64,000 nucleotides of DNA, from contig NZ_JASDCF010000012.1 of the NCBI RefSeq assembly GCF_030408035.1, positions 31,114 through 95,113 on the forward strand, written 5' to 3'. A model generated the notes under the pieces. The model saw only the letters and a program-made list of their open reading frames with translations, was not told the origin of the DNA and made no database searches. Below are positions 8,926-18,030 of this stretch, piece by piece. Within the stretch, counting starts at the first letter, position 1; every line of letters begins with the position of its first letter. The translations under genes and the position numbers were made by a program. Origin of the DNA: Psychrobacter sp. APC 3426 (lineage in GTDB: Bacteria > Pseudomonadota > Gammaproteobacteria > Pseudomonadales > Moraxellaceae).

Positions 8926-9837
8926 TTACTTACCACTCTGTAATTTAATAGTACCTGCAAGGTGCGGTTTGTCATTTTTTGAACTAAATAGCCCAAATCC
9001 GCTAGTATCGCCTTCGTTTTCGAGCTGTGCTACTGGCTCTGCAATTAACTCTACTTCTGCTGGCAAAAAGATAGGCAACTTAAATGACACCTCAACCGTG
9101 CAAGCATCAGGCAGTTCATCTATCAGTGCTAAACACTTAGCCTTTGACCACATGCCATGCGCAATCGCTTTAGGGAAACCAAAAGCACGTGCAGATAGCG
9201 GATGCAGATGGATAAGGTTAAAGTCGCCTGACACAAATGCATAGCGACGACCGATGTCTTCTGGCACTTCAAAGATGCTGTGCACACCCTCTTCGTTGAC
9301 CAACGGCTTAACCGTTACTGGACGCGGTGTGCTTTTCTTGTCTTTGCTGCTTGATTTTTTGCCGCGTGATAAATAGGTTGACGTACCTTCCCACACAACC
9401 TTATCTTCTGACTTGACCGTCGTTACAAAGTCAAACTGCTGACCTTGGGCATGGTCACGTAGATTGTCAAAAGCAACCGACATAGCGACCGTTTCGCGCT
9501 CACCGATAGGACGATACTGGGTCACGCTGTTATCAACGTGTACCAGACCCAACATCGCAAATGGGAACGGCTCTTTGACCATCATGTTCATTTGCAGCGT
9601 TTGCGACAACACAGAAAAATAAGTGATGGGTACTTTGCCATTATCAGCAAAACCACAAATCTTACGATAATCGTCTAGATTGCTTTGATCGATATGTAAG
9701 TCGTCTACATAGTAAGTCGCTTGCGGCAATTGATCTTTACTGATTTTACCGCTATTACCAATGGGCAATAAACTTTTAACGATATTGGCGTAGGTAGTAT
9801 GCGCTTTTGGCAACGCATCATAATGCTTGTCTGACAT
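8926..9837 (-). CDS. MaoC-like (R)-specific hydratase/dehydratase
   Basis: 303-aa hot-dog-fold protein of the MaoC dehydratase family, which interconverts 2-enoyl-CoA (or ACP) and (R)-3-hydroxyacyl thioesters. The hydratase-2 catalytic motif is seen in the C-terminal half as YAFVSGDFNLIHLHPLSAR (Asp and His of the dyad), followed by AIAHGMWSKA. The N-terminal half resembles a second, degenerate hot dog, giving the double-hot-dog length of HtdX-type enzymes. A short Lys/Ser linker (SRGKKSSSKDKKS) joins the halves. It is followed on the same strand by the two-domain FabG reductase upstream at 10227 and sits near a divergent thiolase, so it probably works in a 3-hydroxyacyl-thioester cycle. Confidence 0.88.
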   Translation of the reverse strand: MSDKHYDALPKAHTTYANIVKSLLPIGNSGKISKDQLPQATYYVDDLHIDQSNLDDYRKICGFADNGKVPITYFSVLSQTLQMNMMVKEPFPFAMLGLVHVDNSVTQYRPIGERETVAMSVAFDNLRDHAQGQQFDFVTTVKSEDKVVWEGTSTYLSRGKKSSSKDKKSTPRPVTVKPLVNEEGVHSIFEVPEDIGRRYAFVSGDFNLIHLHPLSARAFGFPKAIAHGMWSKAKCLALIDELPDACTVEVSFKLPIFLPAEVELIAEPVAQLENEGDTSGFGLFSSKNDKPHLAGTIKLQSGK

Positions 9838-10226
9838 AAGTAAATCCTAAGTGGGGCTTGAGCAAATTTTCTGGCTACATATAAAATGCTATATATTCTT
9901 TGAATGATATGTGCGTTGATTACAGGCATTTCGCGTCATAAACAGAGACTACCTCAAATCAATGCAGCTATTCATCATCCAAGTAATAATAGGTCGCCAA
10001 AGTGAAAACCATCTGAGAAACAGGGCAATTTATTATTACTGTGTTTTTATCATAAAAAAGCCACCCTAGGGCAGCTTTATTACAATTTATCATCAATTTT
10101 TCGTAAGCATATGTGAGGCAACTCAACAATAGCTGATAATATCAAACAGTTATTGTCATTTTAATCAGCATCTGTACTTACTTATCGATTAGACTATTAG
10201 TCAGCTAATCAATGTACAAACTGCTG
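9838..10226. other. Intergenic stretch between MaoC-like and FabG-like genes
   Basis: 389 bp without a convincing gene. It carries a weak hairpin with flanking A and T at 10054-10080. The size suggests that the hydratase has its own promoter and is not simply the second gene of a tight operon. No other signal was recognised. Confidence 0.5.
10054..10080 (-). terminator. Possible terminator after the FabG-like gene
   Basis: AAAGC...GCTTT flanks the small palindrome CCCTAGGG with two mismatches, and A6 on the left gives a U tract on the minus strand. Stability is modest. Confidence 0.4.
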
Positions 10227-11627
10227 TTAGGCACCCAATAAGCTTTGACCACAAACGCGAACGATGTTGCCATTCAAACCGCCAGACGCTGGTGAGGCAA
10301 ACCATGCAATGGTCTCTGCCACGTCTACTGGTAAACCACCTTGGCTCATTGAGTTCATGCGGCGACCCGCTTCACGGATAGCGAATGGAATGGCTTCGGT
10401 CATTTGTGTTTCGATAAACCCAGGAGCAACCGCGTTAACCGTCATGCCTTTGGCATTGTCTTCTAGCTGTTTAGCAGTGGCATTGACCAAGCCAATCACG
10501 CCTGCTTTAGAGGTTGCATAGTTGGTTTGACCCAAGTTACCAGCAATACCTGAGATTGATGACACACAGACGATACGTGCATTGTCTTTCAATACATCAT
10601 TGTCTAGTAGGTAGCGGTTTAGTCTTGCGATACTGCCTAGGTTAATATCAATAACCATGTCCCACTTTTTCTCATCCATTTTTGCCAGTGTCTTATCACG
10701 AGTGACGCCAGCATTATGAATGATTGAATCTAAACCACCGCGCTTTTGTGCTGCTTCAGCGATTTGTTTGCCTGCATCATCACTAGTGATATCGACTGTT
10801 AATACAGAACCACTGATTTCGCTTGCAACCTTTTGTAGATCCGCTTGCTGTTGAGGTACATCTAGGCAGATAACGTGAGCGCCTTCGCGCGCCAATACAC
10901 GGGCAATGGCTTCACCGATACCGCGGCTGGCACCAGTCACTAGCATGGTCTTGCCACCTAGAGGCTGCGTCCAATCGACATCTACTGAATCACCCTTGCT
11001 GACGCGTACAACTTGACCTGACACATATGCTGAACGAGCTGAGGTAAAGAAACGCAACGTTGAGTCTAGGTTCTGCTCAGCGCCTTCTTCGACATACACA
11101 AGCTGTGCTGTGATACCACGTTTGAACTCTTTACCAACTGACTTCACAAAGCCCTCAAGTGAGCGTTGAGCCAGTGCCGTATCGATATCAGTGATGTTTT
11201 CTGGCGTACGACCAACGATGATGACTCGACCTGATTTTTCGACGCGGCGAGCCACAGTATGGAAAAACTCATATACTTCTTTTAGCTGATCGGCATTGCT
11301 GATATTACTGGCATCAAACAACAGTACTTTAAATTTATCATCGCCGCCCGTATTGGCTTTTGCGTCTACACCAGCATCCGCCAATGCGTCTTTGATATCA
11401 TCGCTGCTATTTACATAAACCTCAGCATGTACATCTGATAAGATACGCGCCACTGACGCACTAACGCTTTTGTCATCGCCTGCAGCACGACCAACCAATA
11501 CACTACCACGCACCAAAGGCTCACCGCTTTCAAAGCGATCTAATGTAACTGGCAATGGTAGGCCTAAGTTTTTGGCTACTTTTTTACCAATAGAAGATTG
11601 AACAAAATCACCATAACGGTCTGACAT
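10227..11627 (-). CDS. Two-domain 3-oxoacyl reductase (high-molecular-weight FabG, FabG4-like)
   Basis: 466-aa short-chain dehydrogenase that should reduce 3-oxoacyl-CoA/ACP to (R)-3-hydroxyacyl esters with NAD(P)H. Residues 1-215 form a degenerate Rossmann/flavodoxin-like domain; residues 225-466 are the catalytic SDR domain with the cofactor motif TGASRGIG (231-238), HNAG (304-307), catalytic Ser in VSSISG (about 357) and YATSK (Tyr370, Lys374). This size and architecture match mycobacterial FabG4 rather than the 245-aa housekeeping FabG. Start ATG 11627 (MSDRYGDF) has an AGGGAT ribosome site; the frame is open further upstream to 11708 but those residues look non-native. It is divergent from a thiolase and next to a MaoC hydratase. 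Confidence 0.92.
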   Translation of the reverse strand: MSDRYGDFVQSSIGKKVAKNLGLPLPVTLDRFESGEPLVRGSVLVGRAAGDDKSVSASVARILSDVHAEVYVNSSDDIKDALADAGVDAKANTGGDDKFKVLLFDASNISNADQLKEVYEFFHTVARRVEKSGRVIIVGRTPENITDIDTALAQRSLEGFVKSVGKEFKRGITAQLVYVEEGAEQNLDSTLRFFTSARSAYVSGQVVRVSKGDSVDVDWTQPLGGKTMLVTGASRGIGEAIARVLAREGAHVICLDVPQQQADLQKVASEISGSVLTVDITSDDAGKQIAEAAQKRGGLDSIIHNAGVTRDKTLAKMDEKKWDMVIDINLGSIARLNRYLLDNDVLKDNARIVCVSSISGIAGNLGQTNYATSKAGVIGLVNATAKQLEDNAKGMTVNAVAPGFIETQMTEAIPFAIREAGRRMNSMSQGGLPVDVAETIAWFASPASGGLNGNIVRVCGQSLLGA

Positions 11628-12253
11628 AATATAATCCCTATAACGAACGGTTAGAATAATAATAAATAAAAATGCAATGCGCCTATTATATAGACTCATC
11701 GATATCATAATTATTGATATTTAGTAAATGAGTCGAAAACTGGCCTAACTATACACTTACCTCATAAACAAGTCCAAAAACCAGTAATGTCTACAACAAT
11801 CTGTAAACAAGCCAGTATACAAGATGGCAACTTTTTCTAGATTTAAAAATCGCCATGTTGTGTTAAAATCAGACCTATAAGTTATGGCAAACGTATTTAT
11901 CGATAACAATATATTATCATACAGTTTATTATGCAACGTAAATAATCAATACCAACCAGTCTACGAAAGTCATCTTGATTGGTTGCAAAGCCATTACTGA
12001 CCTTAGATAAGCGTCACATAGTTTGCCAAAGATATACATTAACGTTATAAAAACGGCTTATGATAGACAACGCTGTGGCGCAATAAGTGATAATATTCGC
12101 TTCTGAATTGTTTTAGATGATTTGATGGCCTTTTTGACGCACTACCTTTTAATATAATCAGCTTTTGATTTGGTATTTTGATTCAGTAACCTGTTAATCG
12201 TTTTCATTTTTACCCTCCTTTTTCTTCTACCCATACTTTTTAAGGATAATATT
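11628..12253. other. Divergent promoter region of the reductase and the thiolase
   Basis: 626 bp without a supported gene. It must contain the two divergent promoters and is long enough for regulator sites. I saw no clean palindrome that could be named as an operator, and no riboswitch. Short minus-strand ORFs that run from here into the thiolase are shadows of its biased N-terminal coding sequence. Confidence 0.5.
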
Positions 12254-13804
12254 ATGAGTAATAAAAATAACCACCCTGATAGCCCAGTTGTTGAAAGCAC
12301 TGTTGTTAAGTCTACTGATAGCGCTACAAAAGACACTGCTGCTAAGAACACTAGCAGTACTGAGACTAAGGCCGCCGCTAAAACCAGCAATGCTAAAGAC
12401 TCTGCTAAGAAAGAAACTGCTAATAAAGAAACAACCAGCAAAAAAGCAACGGACGATAAAGCAGCTGCTACTAAAAAGCCAGCCACTACTGCTAAGAAAG
12501 CCAGTAAATCTAAACCAGCGACAGGTCAAAACCGTGTTGCTATTTTAGGTGGTAACCGTATCCCATTTGCACGCTCAAACGGTTCATACGCTGATGTTAG
12601 CAACACTGATATGCTAACAGCCGCTCTAGATGGTTTGGTTGAACGTTACAACCTACAAGACGAAGTAATAGGTGAAGTTGTTTCTGGTGCGGTCATGAAG
12701 CTTAGCCGTGATATCAACTTGACTCGTGAAGCGACATTGAACACTGCGCTTAATCCACACACACCGACTTATGATGTGTCACAAGCTTGTGGTACTGGCT
12801 TGCAAGCAACGTTTGCCTCTGCAAACAAAATCTCCCTTGGTCTTATCGACTCAGCCATTACTGGTGGTGTAGATACGACGTCTGATGCCCCTATCGCAAT
12901 TGGTGATGGTCTACGTAAAGTGCTTATTAAGTTAGGTGCAGCAAGAGACAACAAGCAACGTCTAAAAGCATTAATGGGCTTAAACCCAAAAGACTTGATC
13001 GATGCGCCGCAAAACGGTGAGCCACGTACTGGTCTGTCTATGGGCGAGCATCAAGCCATCACGACACTTGAATGGAATATCAGCCGTGAAGCACAAGATG
13101 AGCTAGCATTTAATAGCCATCAAAACCTAGCACGTGCTTACGACGATGGTTTCTTTGATGACCTAATCACGCCTTATAAAGGTCTGACTCGCGACAATAA
13201 CTTGCGTCCAGACACAACTTTGGAAAAACTGGGTAAGTTAAAGCCAGTGTTTGGCAAAAAGAACGCCAACCCAACAATGACAGCTGCTAACTCTACCCCA
13301 CTAACTGACGGTGCTTCTTGTGTACTACTGGGTACTGATGAGTGGGCAAAAGAGCGCGGTCTTAAGCCTTTGGCTTATATCGTCCATCAAGAAACAGCTG
13401 CCGTTGATTTCATTGGCAAATCTGGTACCACTGAAGGTCTATTGATGGCACCTGCTTATGCAGTACCACGTATGCTTGAGCGCGCTGGTCTGACACTACA
13501 AGATTTTGATTTTTATGAAATCCATGAAGCCTTTGCTTCACAAGTACTGTCAACATTGGCGGCTTGGGAAGATGAGAAATTCTGTGAAGAGCGTCTAGGT
13601 CTTGATGCACCACTAGGTTCTATCGATCGTAGCAAGCTAAACGTTAACGGTTCATCATTGGCTGCCGGTCATCCATTTGCTGCCACTGGTGGTCGTATCT
13701 TAGCCACTGCTGCTAAGTTATTGGATCAAAAAGGCTCAGGCCGTGCACTTATCTCTATCTGTGCAGCGGGTGGTCAAGGTGTGACTTGCATCCTAGAAAA
13801 ATAA
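12254..13804 (+). CDS. Acetyl-CoA C-acyltransferase (thiolase) with Lys/Ala/Thr-rich N-terminal extension
   Basis: 516-aa thiolase that condenses or cleaves 3-oxoacyl-CoA. The catalytic core starts near residue 93 (NRVAILGGNRIPFARS). The nucleophile is Cys179 in SQACGTGLQ; HEAFASQ, GHPFAATGGR and the second Cys (about 503) in CAAGGQG complete the site. The core length (about 424 aa) fits FadI/FadA2-type enzymes. Unusual is the 92-residue N-terminal extension built almost entirely of Lys, Ala, Thr, Ser, Asp and Glu, similar in composition to histone-H1-like or PhaF-type tails. ATG 12254 follows an AAGGATAAT ribosome site. Divergent from the FabG4-like reductase, in the same relative order as mycobacterial htdX-fabG4-fadA2. 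Confidence 0.93.
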   Translation: MSNKNNHPDSPVVESTVVKSTDSATKDTAAKNTSSTETKAAAKTSNAKDSAKKETANKETTSKKATDDKAAATKKPATTAKKASKSKPATGQNRVAILGGNRIPFARSNGSYADVSNTDMLTAALDGLVERYNLQDEVIGEVVSGAVMKLSRDINLTREATLNTALNPHTPTYDVSQACGTGLQATFASANKISLGLIDSAITGGVDTTSDAPIAIGDGLRKVLIKLGAARDNKQRLKALMGLNPKDLIDAPQNGEPRTGLSMGEHQAITTLEWNISREAQDELAFNSHQNLARAYDDGFFDDLITPYKGLTRDNNLRPDTTLEKLGKLKPVFGKKNANPTMTAANSTPLTDGASCVLLGTDEWAKERGLKPLAYIVHQETAAVDFIGKSGTTEGLLMAPAYAVPRMLERAGLTLQDFDFYEIHEAFASQVLSTLAAWEDEKFCEERLGLDAPLGSIDRSKLNVNGSSLAAGHPFAATGGRILATAAKLLDQKGSGRALISICAAGGQGVTCILEK

Positions 13805-13847
13805 TCATGCACTTATCTGCTTAGCAGGTATATAGCTAGATGTTGAG

Positions 13848-13883
13848 ACACCCTTTAATCAATGGATTAGAGGGTGTTTTTTT
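13848..13883 (+). terminator. Terminator of the thiolase gene
   Basis: ACACCCTTTAATC (13848-13860) pairs with GATTAGAGGGTGT (13865-13877) with one imperfection, loop AATG, and is followed by a T run. Confidence 0.85.
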
Positions 13884-14120
13884 ATGTCCATGAACACTTA
13901 GATTCAGTGATTTATTTAACATGCCGTATGGTATAAAAACAGTTTTTAATAAGGCTACTTTAAATACTATCCTAGAAAACAAGTGCAGAACCACACAATA
14001 TTAAAACGCAGTCACCTCATAGGGTCAGCAGTAGATATGCTAAAGTAAAGGTAGCGTAATAAAGCAATTAAAATAAAGCAGTCACAATAAAGTTATAATA
14101 ATATTTATCAGGAGCATTCT
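13884..14120. other. Upstream region of the polyphosphate kinase gene
   Basis: About 240 bp of AT-rich DNA with a repeated AAAGCA/AATAAAG-like run just before the gene (14055-14095). It should hold the PPK2 promoter; nothing else was recognised. Confidence 0.4.
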
Positions 14121-15134
14121 ATGAGCAAAGTCCCCTCAGCGATTGACCCAACGTCTTTAACAAAAAAAGAGCGTCATGAACTTAGTGTACCTGAACAAAG
14201 CAATTATCTAAATCGTATGGACAAAGAGATATTTAATGATGAGCTGCGTCGTAAAATGCATGAAGACCTCATCGACAGTTATGATGAAGAAATGGAAAAT
14301 GAGATAGATGATTACGTGCGTGACTTTCGTTTTGATGGGCGGGAGATGAGCGAACAAGAAAGGCTTGATCGGCGCATGTATTTTCAGGAATTGGTAAGGC
14401 TGCAGCGCGAACTGATTAAGTTACAAGACTGGGTGGTCGACCGCGGTGAACGCATCGTTGTGATATTTGAAGGTCGCGATTCAGCGGGTAAGGGAGGTGC
14501 CATCAAGCGTATTACTCAGCGCTTAAACCCTCGTGTCTGTAGAGTCGCTGCCCTACCTGCCCCAACGGAACGTGAGCAATCACAGTGGTATTTCCAACGT
14601 TATGTGGCTCATTTACCGGCGGCGGGAGAGATTGTGTTGTTCGACCGTAGCTGGTATAACCGCGTCGGGGTTGAACGCGTCATGGGCTTTTGTACCGATG
14701 CTCAGTATGAGGAGTTTTTTCAGTCGGTGCCAGAGTTTGAGCGCATGCTCGTACGCTCTGGTATTCGTCTAGTAAAATACTGGTTTTCTATCACTGACGA
14801 TGAGCAGCATTCACGCTTTATGAGCCGTATCCATGACCCACTGAAGCAATGGAAGCTCTCTCCTATGGATTTAGAATCACGTCGGCGCTGGGAAGACTAC
14901 ACCAAGGCTAAAGAGACCATGTTTGAACGCACTCACATTCCTGAGGCACCATGGTGGGTGGTAGAGGGTAATAATAAAAAACGGGCACGCCTTAACTGTA
15001 TTGCTCACTTACTCGAACAAATTCCCTATAACGAAGTACCACGTGACGAGGTCGAACTACCAGAGCGTAAGCGTGATGATGAGTATTATCGTGAGCCCAT
15101 TCCCGATGACATGTATGTCCCACCACGTTATTAA
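14121..15134 (+). CDS. ppk2: Polyphosphate kinase 2 (PPK2 family)
   Basis: 337-aa cytoplasmic kinase that transfers phosphate between polyphosphate and nucleotides. The P-loop GRDSAGKGG is at residues 118-126 and the Walker-B/lid region LFDRSWYNR around 173-181; the KYWFSITDDEQ and DPLKQWKLSPMD blocks are also characteristic. It is a single-domain PPK2 (about 230-aa core) with an acidic helical N-terminal arm of about 80 residues and an acidic/Tyr-rich tail. A CAGGAGCA ribosome site precedes ATG 14121. Monocistronic and followed by a strong bidirectional terminator. Whether it prefers ADP, AMP or GDP (class I-III) cannot be read with certainty. Confidence 0.93.
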   Translation: MSKVPSAIDPTSLTKKERHELSVPEQSNYLNRMDKEIFNDELRRKMHEDLIDSYDEEMENEIDDYVRDFRFDGREMSEQERLDRRMYFQELVRLQRELIKLQDWVVDRGERIVVIFEGRDSAGKGGAIKRITQRLNPRVCRVAALPAPTEREQSQWYFQRYVAHLPAAGEIVLFDRSWYNRVGVERVMGFCTDAQYEEFFQSVPEFERMLVRSGIRLVKYWFSITDDEQHSRFMSRIHDPLKQWKLSPMDLESRRRWEDYTKAKETMFERTHIPEAPWWVVEGNNKKRARLNCIAHLLEQIPYNEVPRDEVELPERKRDDEYYREPIPDDMYVPPRY

Positions 15135-15193
15135 GGCGAATTTTAATTGCTCTCATACCTGTTTAATACGTCTTATTCTTAACCCCATTATAA

Positions 15194-15233
15194 AAAAGGC
15201 CACCTCATATATCGATATATAAGGTGGTCTTTC
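15194..15233. terminator. Bidirectional terminator between ppk2 and pilZ
   Basis: A long near-perfect palindrome, CCACCTCATATAT/ATATATAAGGTGG centred on CGAT (about 15215), with A6 on the left and TCTTTCG on the right. It serves the convergent genes on both sides. Confidence 0.85.
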
Positions 15234-15296
15234 GTATGCTGTTTATCTAATATTTATCAAATCAAGCGCAGATATATTGCTCACTGAATTGATGGT

Positions 15297-15644
15297 TTAC
15301 ATGGTATAGGTCGACTGCAAACTGTCTATCTTGCCTGCCAATAAGCGCTCAACTTCATTCTTAATTCTTTGCCCCGCAATATCAGTACCAATCTGTAAGG
15401 CGAAGCCTGCTGGGCGACCACTTTGGGTTTTAGAATTAATCCACACTACCTTACCGTTCATTGGTAAACGCTCACTAGAGTTCGGTAACGTCACTGCGAT
15501 AAACACCTCATCACCCAATAACTGCGGTCGATCAGACGGTACAAATAATGCACCATTGGTCACAAAAGATAAGTAGCTGGCATATAGCGTGTCGATGTCT
15601 TCAATATGGCAGGTTAAAATCCCACCGCGTCCTGGCATGGCCAT
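15297..15644 (-). CDS. pilZ: PilZ domain protein, type IV pilus-associated
   Basis: 115-aa PilZ-domain protein. It begins MAMPGRGGILTCHIEDIDTL, as in the stand-alone PilZ required for type IV pilus assembly in Pseudomonas, and has the NGALFVPSDRPQLLGDEVFIAVTLP core. The c-di-GMP RxxxR and DxSxxG motifs are not evident, as is normal for this subclass, which binds partner proteins (PilB/FimX) rather than the nucleotide. A TAAAGGAAG ribosome site precedes the ATG. It follows holB directly on the same strand (66 bp), matching the holB-pilZ order of related genomes. Confidence 0.88.
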   Translation of the reverse strand: MAMPGRGGILTCHIEDIDTLYASYLSFVTNGALFVPSDRPQLLGDEVFIAVTLPNSSERLPMNGKVVWINSKTQSGRPAGFALQIGTDIAGQRIKNEVERLLAGKIDSLQSTYTM

Positions 15645-15710
15645 AGTCAGCTTCCTTTAATCATTGGGTATGGTATTTTTATGAGTTACTTATAAGGCAA
15701 GCAGGTTCTT

Positions 15711-16847
15711 TTATAAATAAGCCAGCTCTTGCATCAGCTTATCATAGGCGAATTTTTCTTGCACATTTTGTTGCAGAGCAATTTTGCTTTGCTGTAAGCT
15801 ATTTGCAAAGGTCTCAATCGCACTGCTAGCAGGTTGATAGCTCTCTAATATCGCTGATAGATTGATATCTTTTTGTAGTGCAGCGAGTCCTAAACAGAGA
15901 CGGCGCATATCAAGCAACATCAATTCAGACAATTGGATAAATTCTATAATACTCAGCTGCTTTTGCCAATAATCACTGGCCGCCACACTGCTACGTTTGC
16001 CACTACGCAATGCTTGCCAAGTGGTCAGCCACAGTGCGCGTTTGCTATACCACGGGGCTTGTGCCAACGCTATCGCTGCTAAGGGGGCGCCATTAGCCAT
16101 TTGGATAAGTTGCTCAATCGCAGCGGTACCGACGGCTTCACGATTGACCGTAGAGCCAAGTACCTGTGTGACATAGTCAGTGGCCACAGCAGGCTCAATC
16201 GTCTGCAAAGCCAACTGCTGCACACGACTTTTAATGGTCGGAAGCAGCTGTGCAGGACTGTCACTTATCAAAAACAAATGCACTTGCGCTTGCGGCTCTT
16301 CTAAGGTTTTCAGCAAAGCATTGGCAGCAGCAATGGTCATTTGCTCAGCGTGGTCTAGCACACAGATACGCAGTCCTTGTCCGCCTTGATAGATAAAAGG
16401 CTGCAACGCACGGATATCATCAACTTTTATCTTAAGTGCGCTATTGTTAGTCGCTTTGGCAGATTTTTTGTCTTTGGCAGTGCTGCTCGACTTCTCTTTG
16501 TTAGCAGTGTTTTCTGCACTGACTGGCATACTAATCAGTGGCAATGTCTGAAAGCTTGGATGGGTACCTGATCTAAGCCACTGACAGCTCTCACATTGTG
16601 CACAGGCCCCCGATGGATGGCTATCGCGCTGACGACATAACAGCCAAGCGACTAAGCGCCATACGAAAGCTCGCTTGCCCATCCCTTGCATACCTGCCGC
16701 CAATAGCGCATGAGGCAATGATTGCTGCTGTACGGTCACGCGCTTGGTGAGCTGTGTCCACAGTCCTTGTTGCCATGGTAATAATGGCGCAAAGTAAATA
16801 TCATCGGCTGTATCTAGCGCACCTGTACTTTCCATCATATTACTCAT
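15711..16847 (-). CDS. holB: DNA polymerase III delta' subunit
   Basis: 378-aa clamp-loader subunit that helps load the beta clamp at replication forks. It starts YFAPLLPWQQGLWTQLTKRV, has a P-loop-like GMQGMGKRAF that is degenerate as expected for delta', a zinc module with four Cys (CRQRDSHPSGACAQCESC, about residues 71-88), and the conserved LLKTLEEPQAQVHLFLISDSP and LPTIKSRVQ blocks. The SRC motif reads SRV. A Lys/Ser/Ala-rich loop is inserted after the zinc module (about residues 112-130). It is 5' of pilZ in the same transcription unit. An upstream 132-bp MITE separates it from kdsB. Confidence 0.93.
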   Translation of the reverse strand: MSNMMESTGALDTADDIYFAPLLPWQQGLWTQLTKRVTVQQQSLPHALLAAGMQGMGKRAFVWRLVAWLLCRQRDSHPSGACAQCESCQWLRSGTHPSFQTLPLISMPVSAENTANKEKSSSTAKDKKSAKATNNSALKIKVDDIRALQPFIYQGGQGLRICVLDHAEQMTIAAANALLKTLEEPQAQVHLFLISDSPAQLLPTIKSRVQQLALQTIEPAVATDYVTQVLGSTVNREAVGTAAIEQLIQMANGAPLAAIALAQAPWYSKRALWLTTWQALRSGKRSSVAASDYWQKQLSIIEFIQLSELMLLDMRRLCLGLAALQKDINLSAILESYQPASSAIETFANSLQQSKIALQQNVQEKFAYDKLMQELAYL

Positions 16848-16947
16848 GCCTATTTATTATACTAATGACTGAACAAAATCTATTTCTTACTCAAAGTCCT
16901 GCTTATATATTTTTTAAATACATCTATCGAAAGTCAGAAGTCTACTT

Positions 16948-17095
16948 AATTTTTTGGTGGTGTTCTAAAAAGTATGCTGGCGCTAAAAGTCAATAAGAAG
17001 TCTATGCTAAGTTCTCTGATTCTATATGGCTTTCAAAGCTTCAAAAATTGTTCAAATTTTGATCAGCATACTTTTTGATACACCACCAATTTTTT
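16948..17095. mobile_element. MITE with 8-bp target-site duplication
   Basis: A 132-bp non-coding element at 16956-17087 with 24-bp terminal inverted repeats (16956-16979 and 17064-17087; 21 of 24 positions match). Both ends start GGTGGTGT and continue, after three variable bases, with AAAAAGTATGCTG. It is flanked by an exact direct repeat AATTTTTT at 16948-16955 and 17088-17095. It lies between kdsB and holB. An 8-bp duplication is typical of families such as IS1595, ISL3 or IS66; no transposase of that kind is in the window. Confidence 0.9.
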
Positions 17096-17141
17096 AGGTG
17101 CTTAATTTTTTAGATGCTTAGGTCTCTAGCTGCTTAAGCTA

Positions 17142-17948
17142 CTACTTAAACGGGTTTTGAAAATCAGCCAAACTCATCGCATTTAAACGATCTAAATCTT
17201 CTTGAGTGTCGACACCTGCTGGTAGCTGGCAGGCTGCTGCTGCAATCGCAATATGTCCACCGTTTTCTAATACGCGCAGCTGCTCTAGACTCTCTAAAAC
17301 CTCTAAAGGGGTTTGCGGCCAATGAACAAATCGTTGCAGCAGGCTGACACGATAGGCATAGAGACCCAAGTGGCGATAAGCATTCTTTGGCGGTTGCTGA
17401 CCTTGCTCATTGGCCAAGACAACATCGCGGTCACAAGGAATCGGCGCTCGGCTAAAATATAAGGCACGCTGCAAATCATTAGATTGTTGGCTGACGACCT
17501 TCACTACAGAAGGACGCTGGAAAGTCTCATAATCGTCAATAGACTCATACAGTGTGGCCATAACGCTGTCATTATCTGCAACCAAAAGCGCCTTAACCTG
17601 CTCTAATAATAACGGAGGTACTAACGGTTCATCACCTTGCATGTTGACGACAATATCGTTTTCAGCCCACCCTTTGATGGCAGCGACTTCGGCCAAACGG
17701 TCAGTACCTGAAGCATGCGCGCTACTCGTCATAACCACATCAAAACCGGCTTGCTTGCACACCTGAGCAATGCGCTCATCATCGGTGGCAATACACATAT
17801 CATCAGCGAAATATGCCGCTTGTGCCTTTTCAGCGACCCAAAGAATCATAGGTTTACCATGGATAGTCAGTAGTGGCTTGCCAGGCAAGCGTGTGCTCTT
17901 AAAACGCGCAGGAATAACAATGTGGGTTTTGGCTTCTGTGACAGACAT
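17142..17948 (-). CDS. kdsB: 3-deoxy-manno-octulosonate cytidylyltransferase
   Basis: 268-aa cytoplasmic enzyme that activates KDO as CMP-KDO for lipopolysaccharide inner-core assembly. The N-terminal signature [15 protein letters not shown], the [11 protein letters not shown] block, the [14 protein letters not shown] block and [10 protein letters not shown] are all present. Length is close to E. coli KdsB (248 aa). An AGGAATCAAAT ribosome site precedes ATG 17948. It is the last gene of the minus-strand exbB-exbD-msbA-lpxK-kdsB series, so it belongs to an envelope-lipid cluster. Confidence 0.96.
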   Translation of the reverse strand: MSVTEAKTHIVIPARFKSTRLPGKPLLTIHGKPMILWVAEKAQAAYFADDMCIATDDERIAQVCKQAGFDVVMTSSAHASGTDRLAEVAAIKGWAENDIVVNMQGDEPLVPPLLLEQVKALLVADNDSVMATLYESIDDYETFQRPSVVKVVSQQSNDLQRALYFSRAPIPCDRDVVLANEQGQQPPKNAYRHLGLYAYRVSLLQRFVHWPQTPLEVLESLEQLRVLENGGHIAIAAAACQLPAGVDTQEDLDRLNAMSLADFQNPFK

Positions 17949-18030
17949 ATTTGATTCCTATCGCAATTTTATTTAAAAACGTCATTTATATAGCGGCTGC
18001 TAGACTAAGGAGTAATGTTGGCGCTGCCAA

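Noticed and set aside
10227..11708. 27-residue longer FabG-like start at 11708
   Set aside because: The extra residues are hydrophobic and unlike the family, while ATG 11627 has a ribosome site and begins with a family-like N-terminus.
12142..12529. Two minus-strand ORFs of 114 and 100 aa opposite the thiolase start
   Set aside because: Antisense shadows of the Lys/Ala/Thr-rich N-terminal extension; no ribosome site or independent support.
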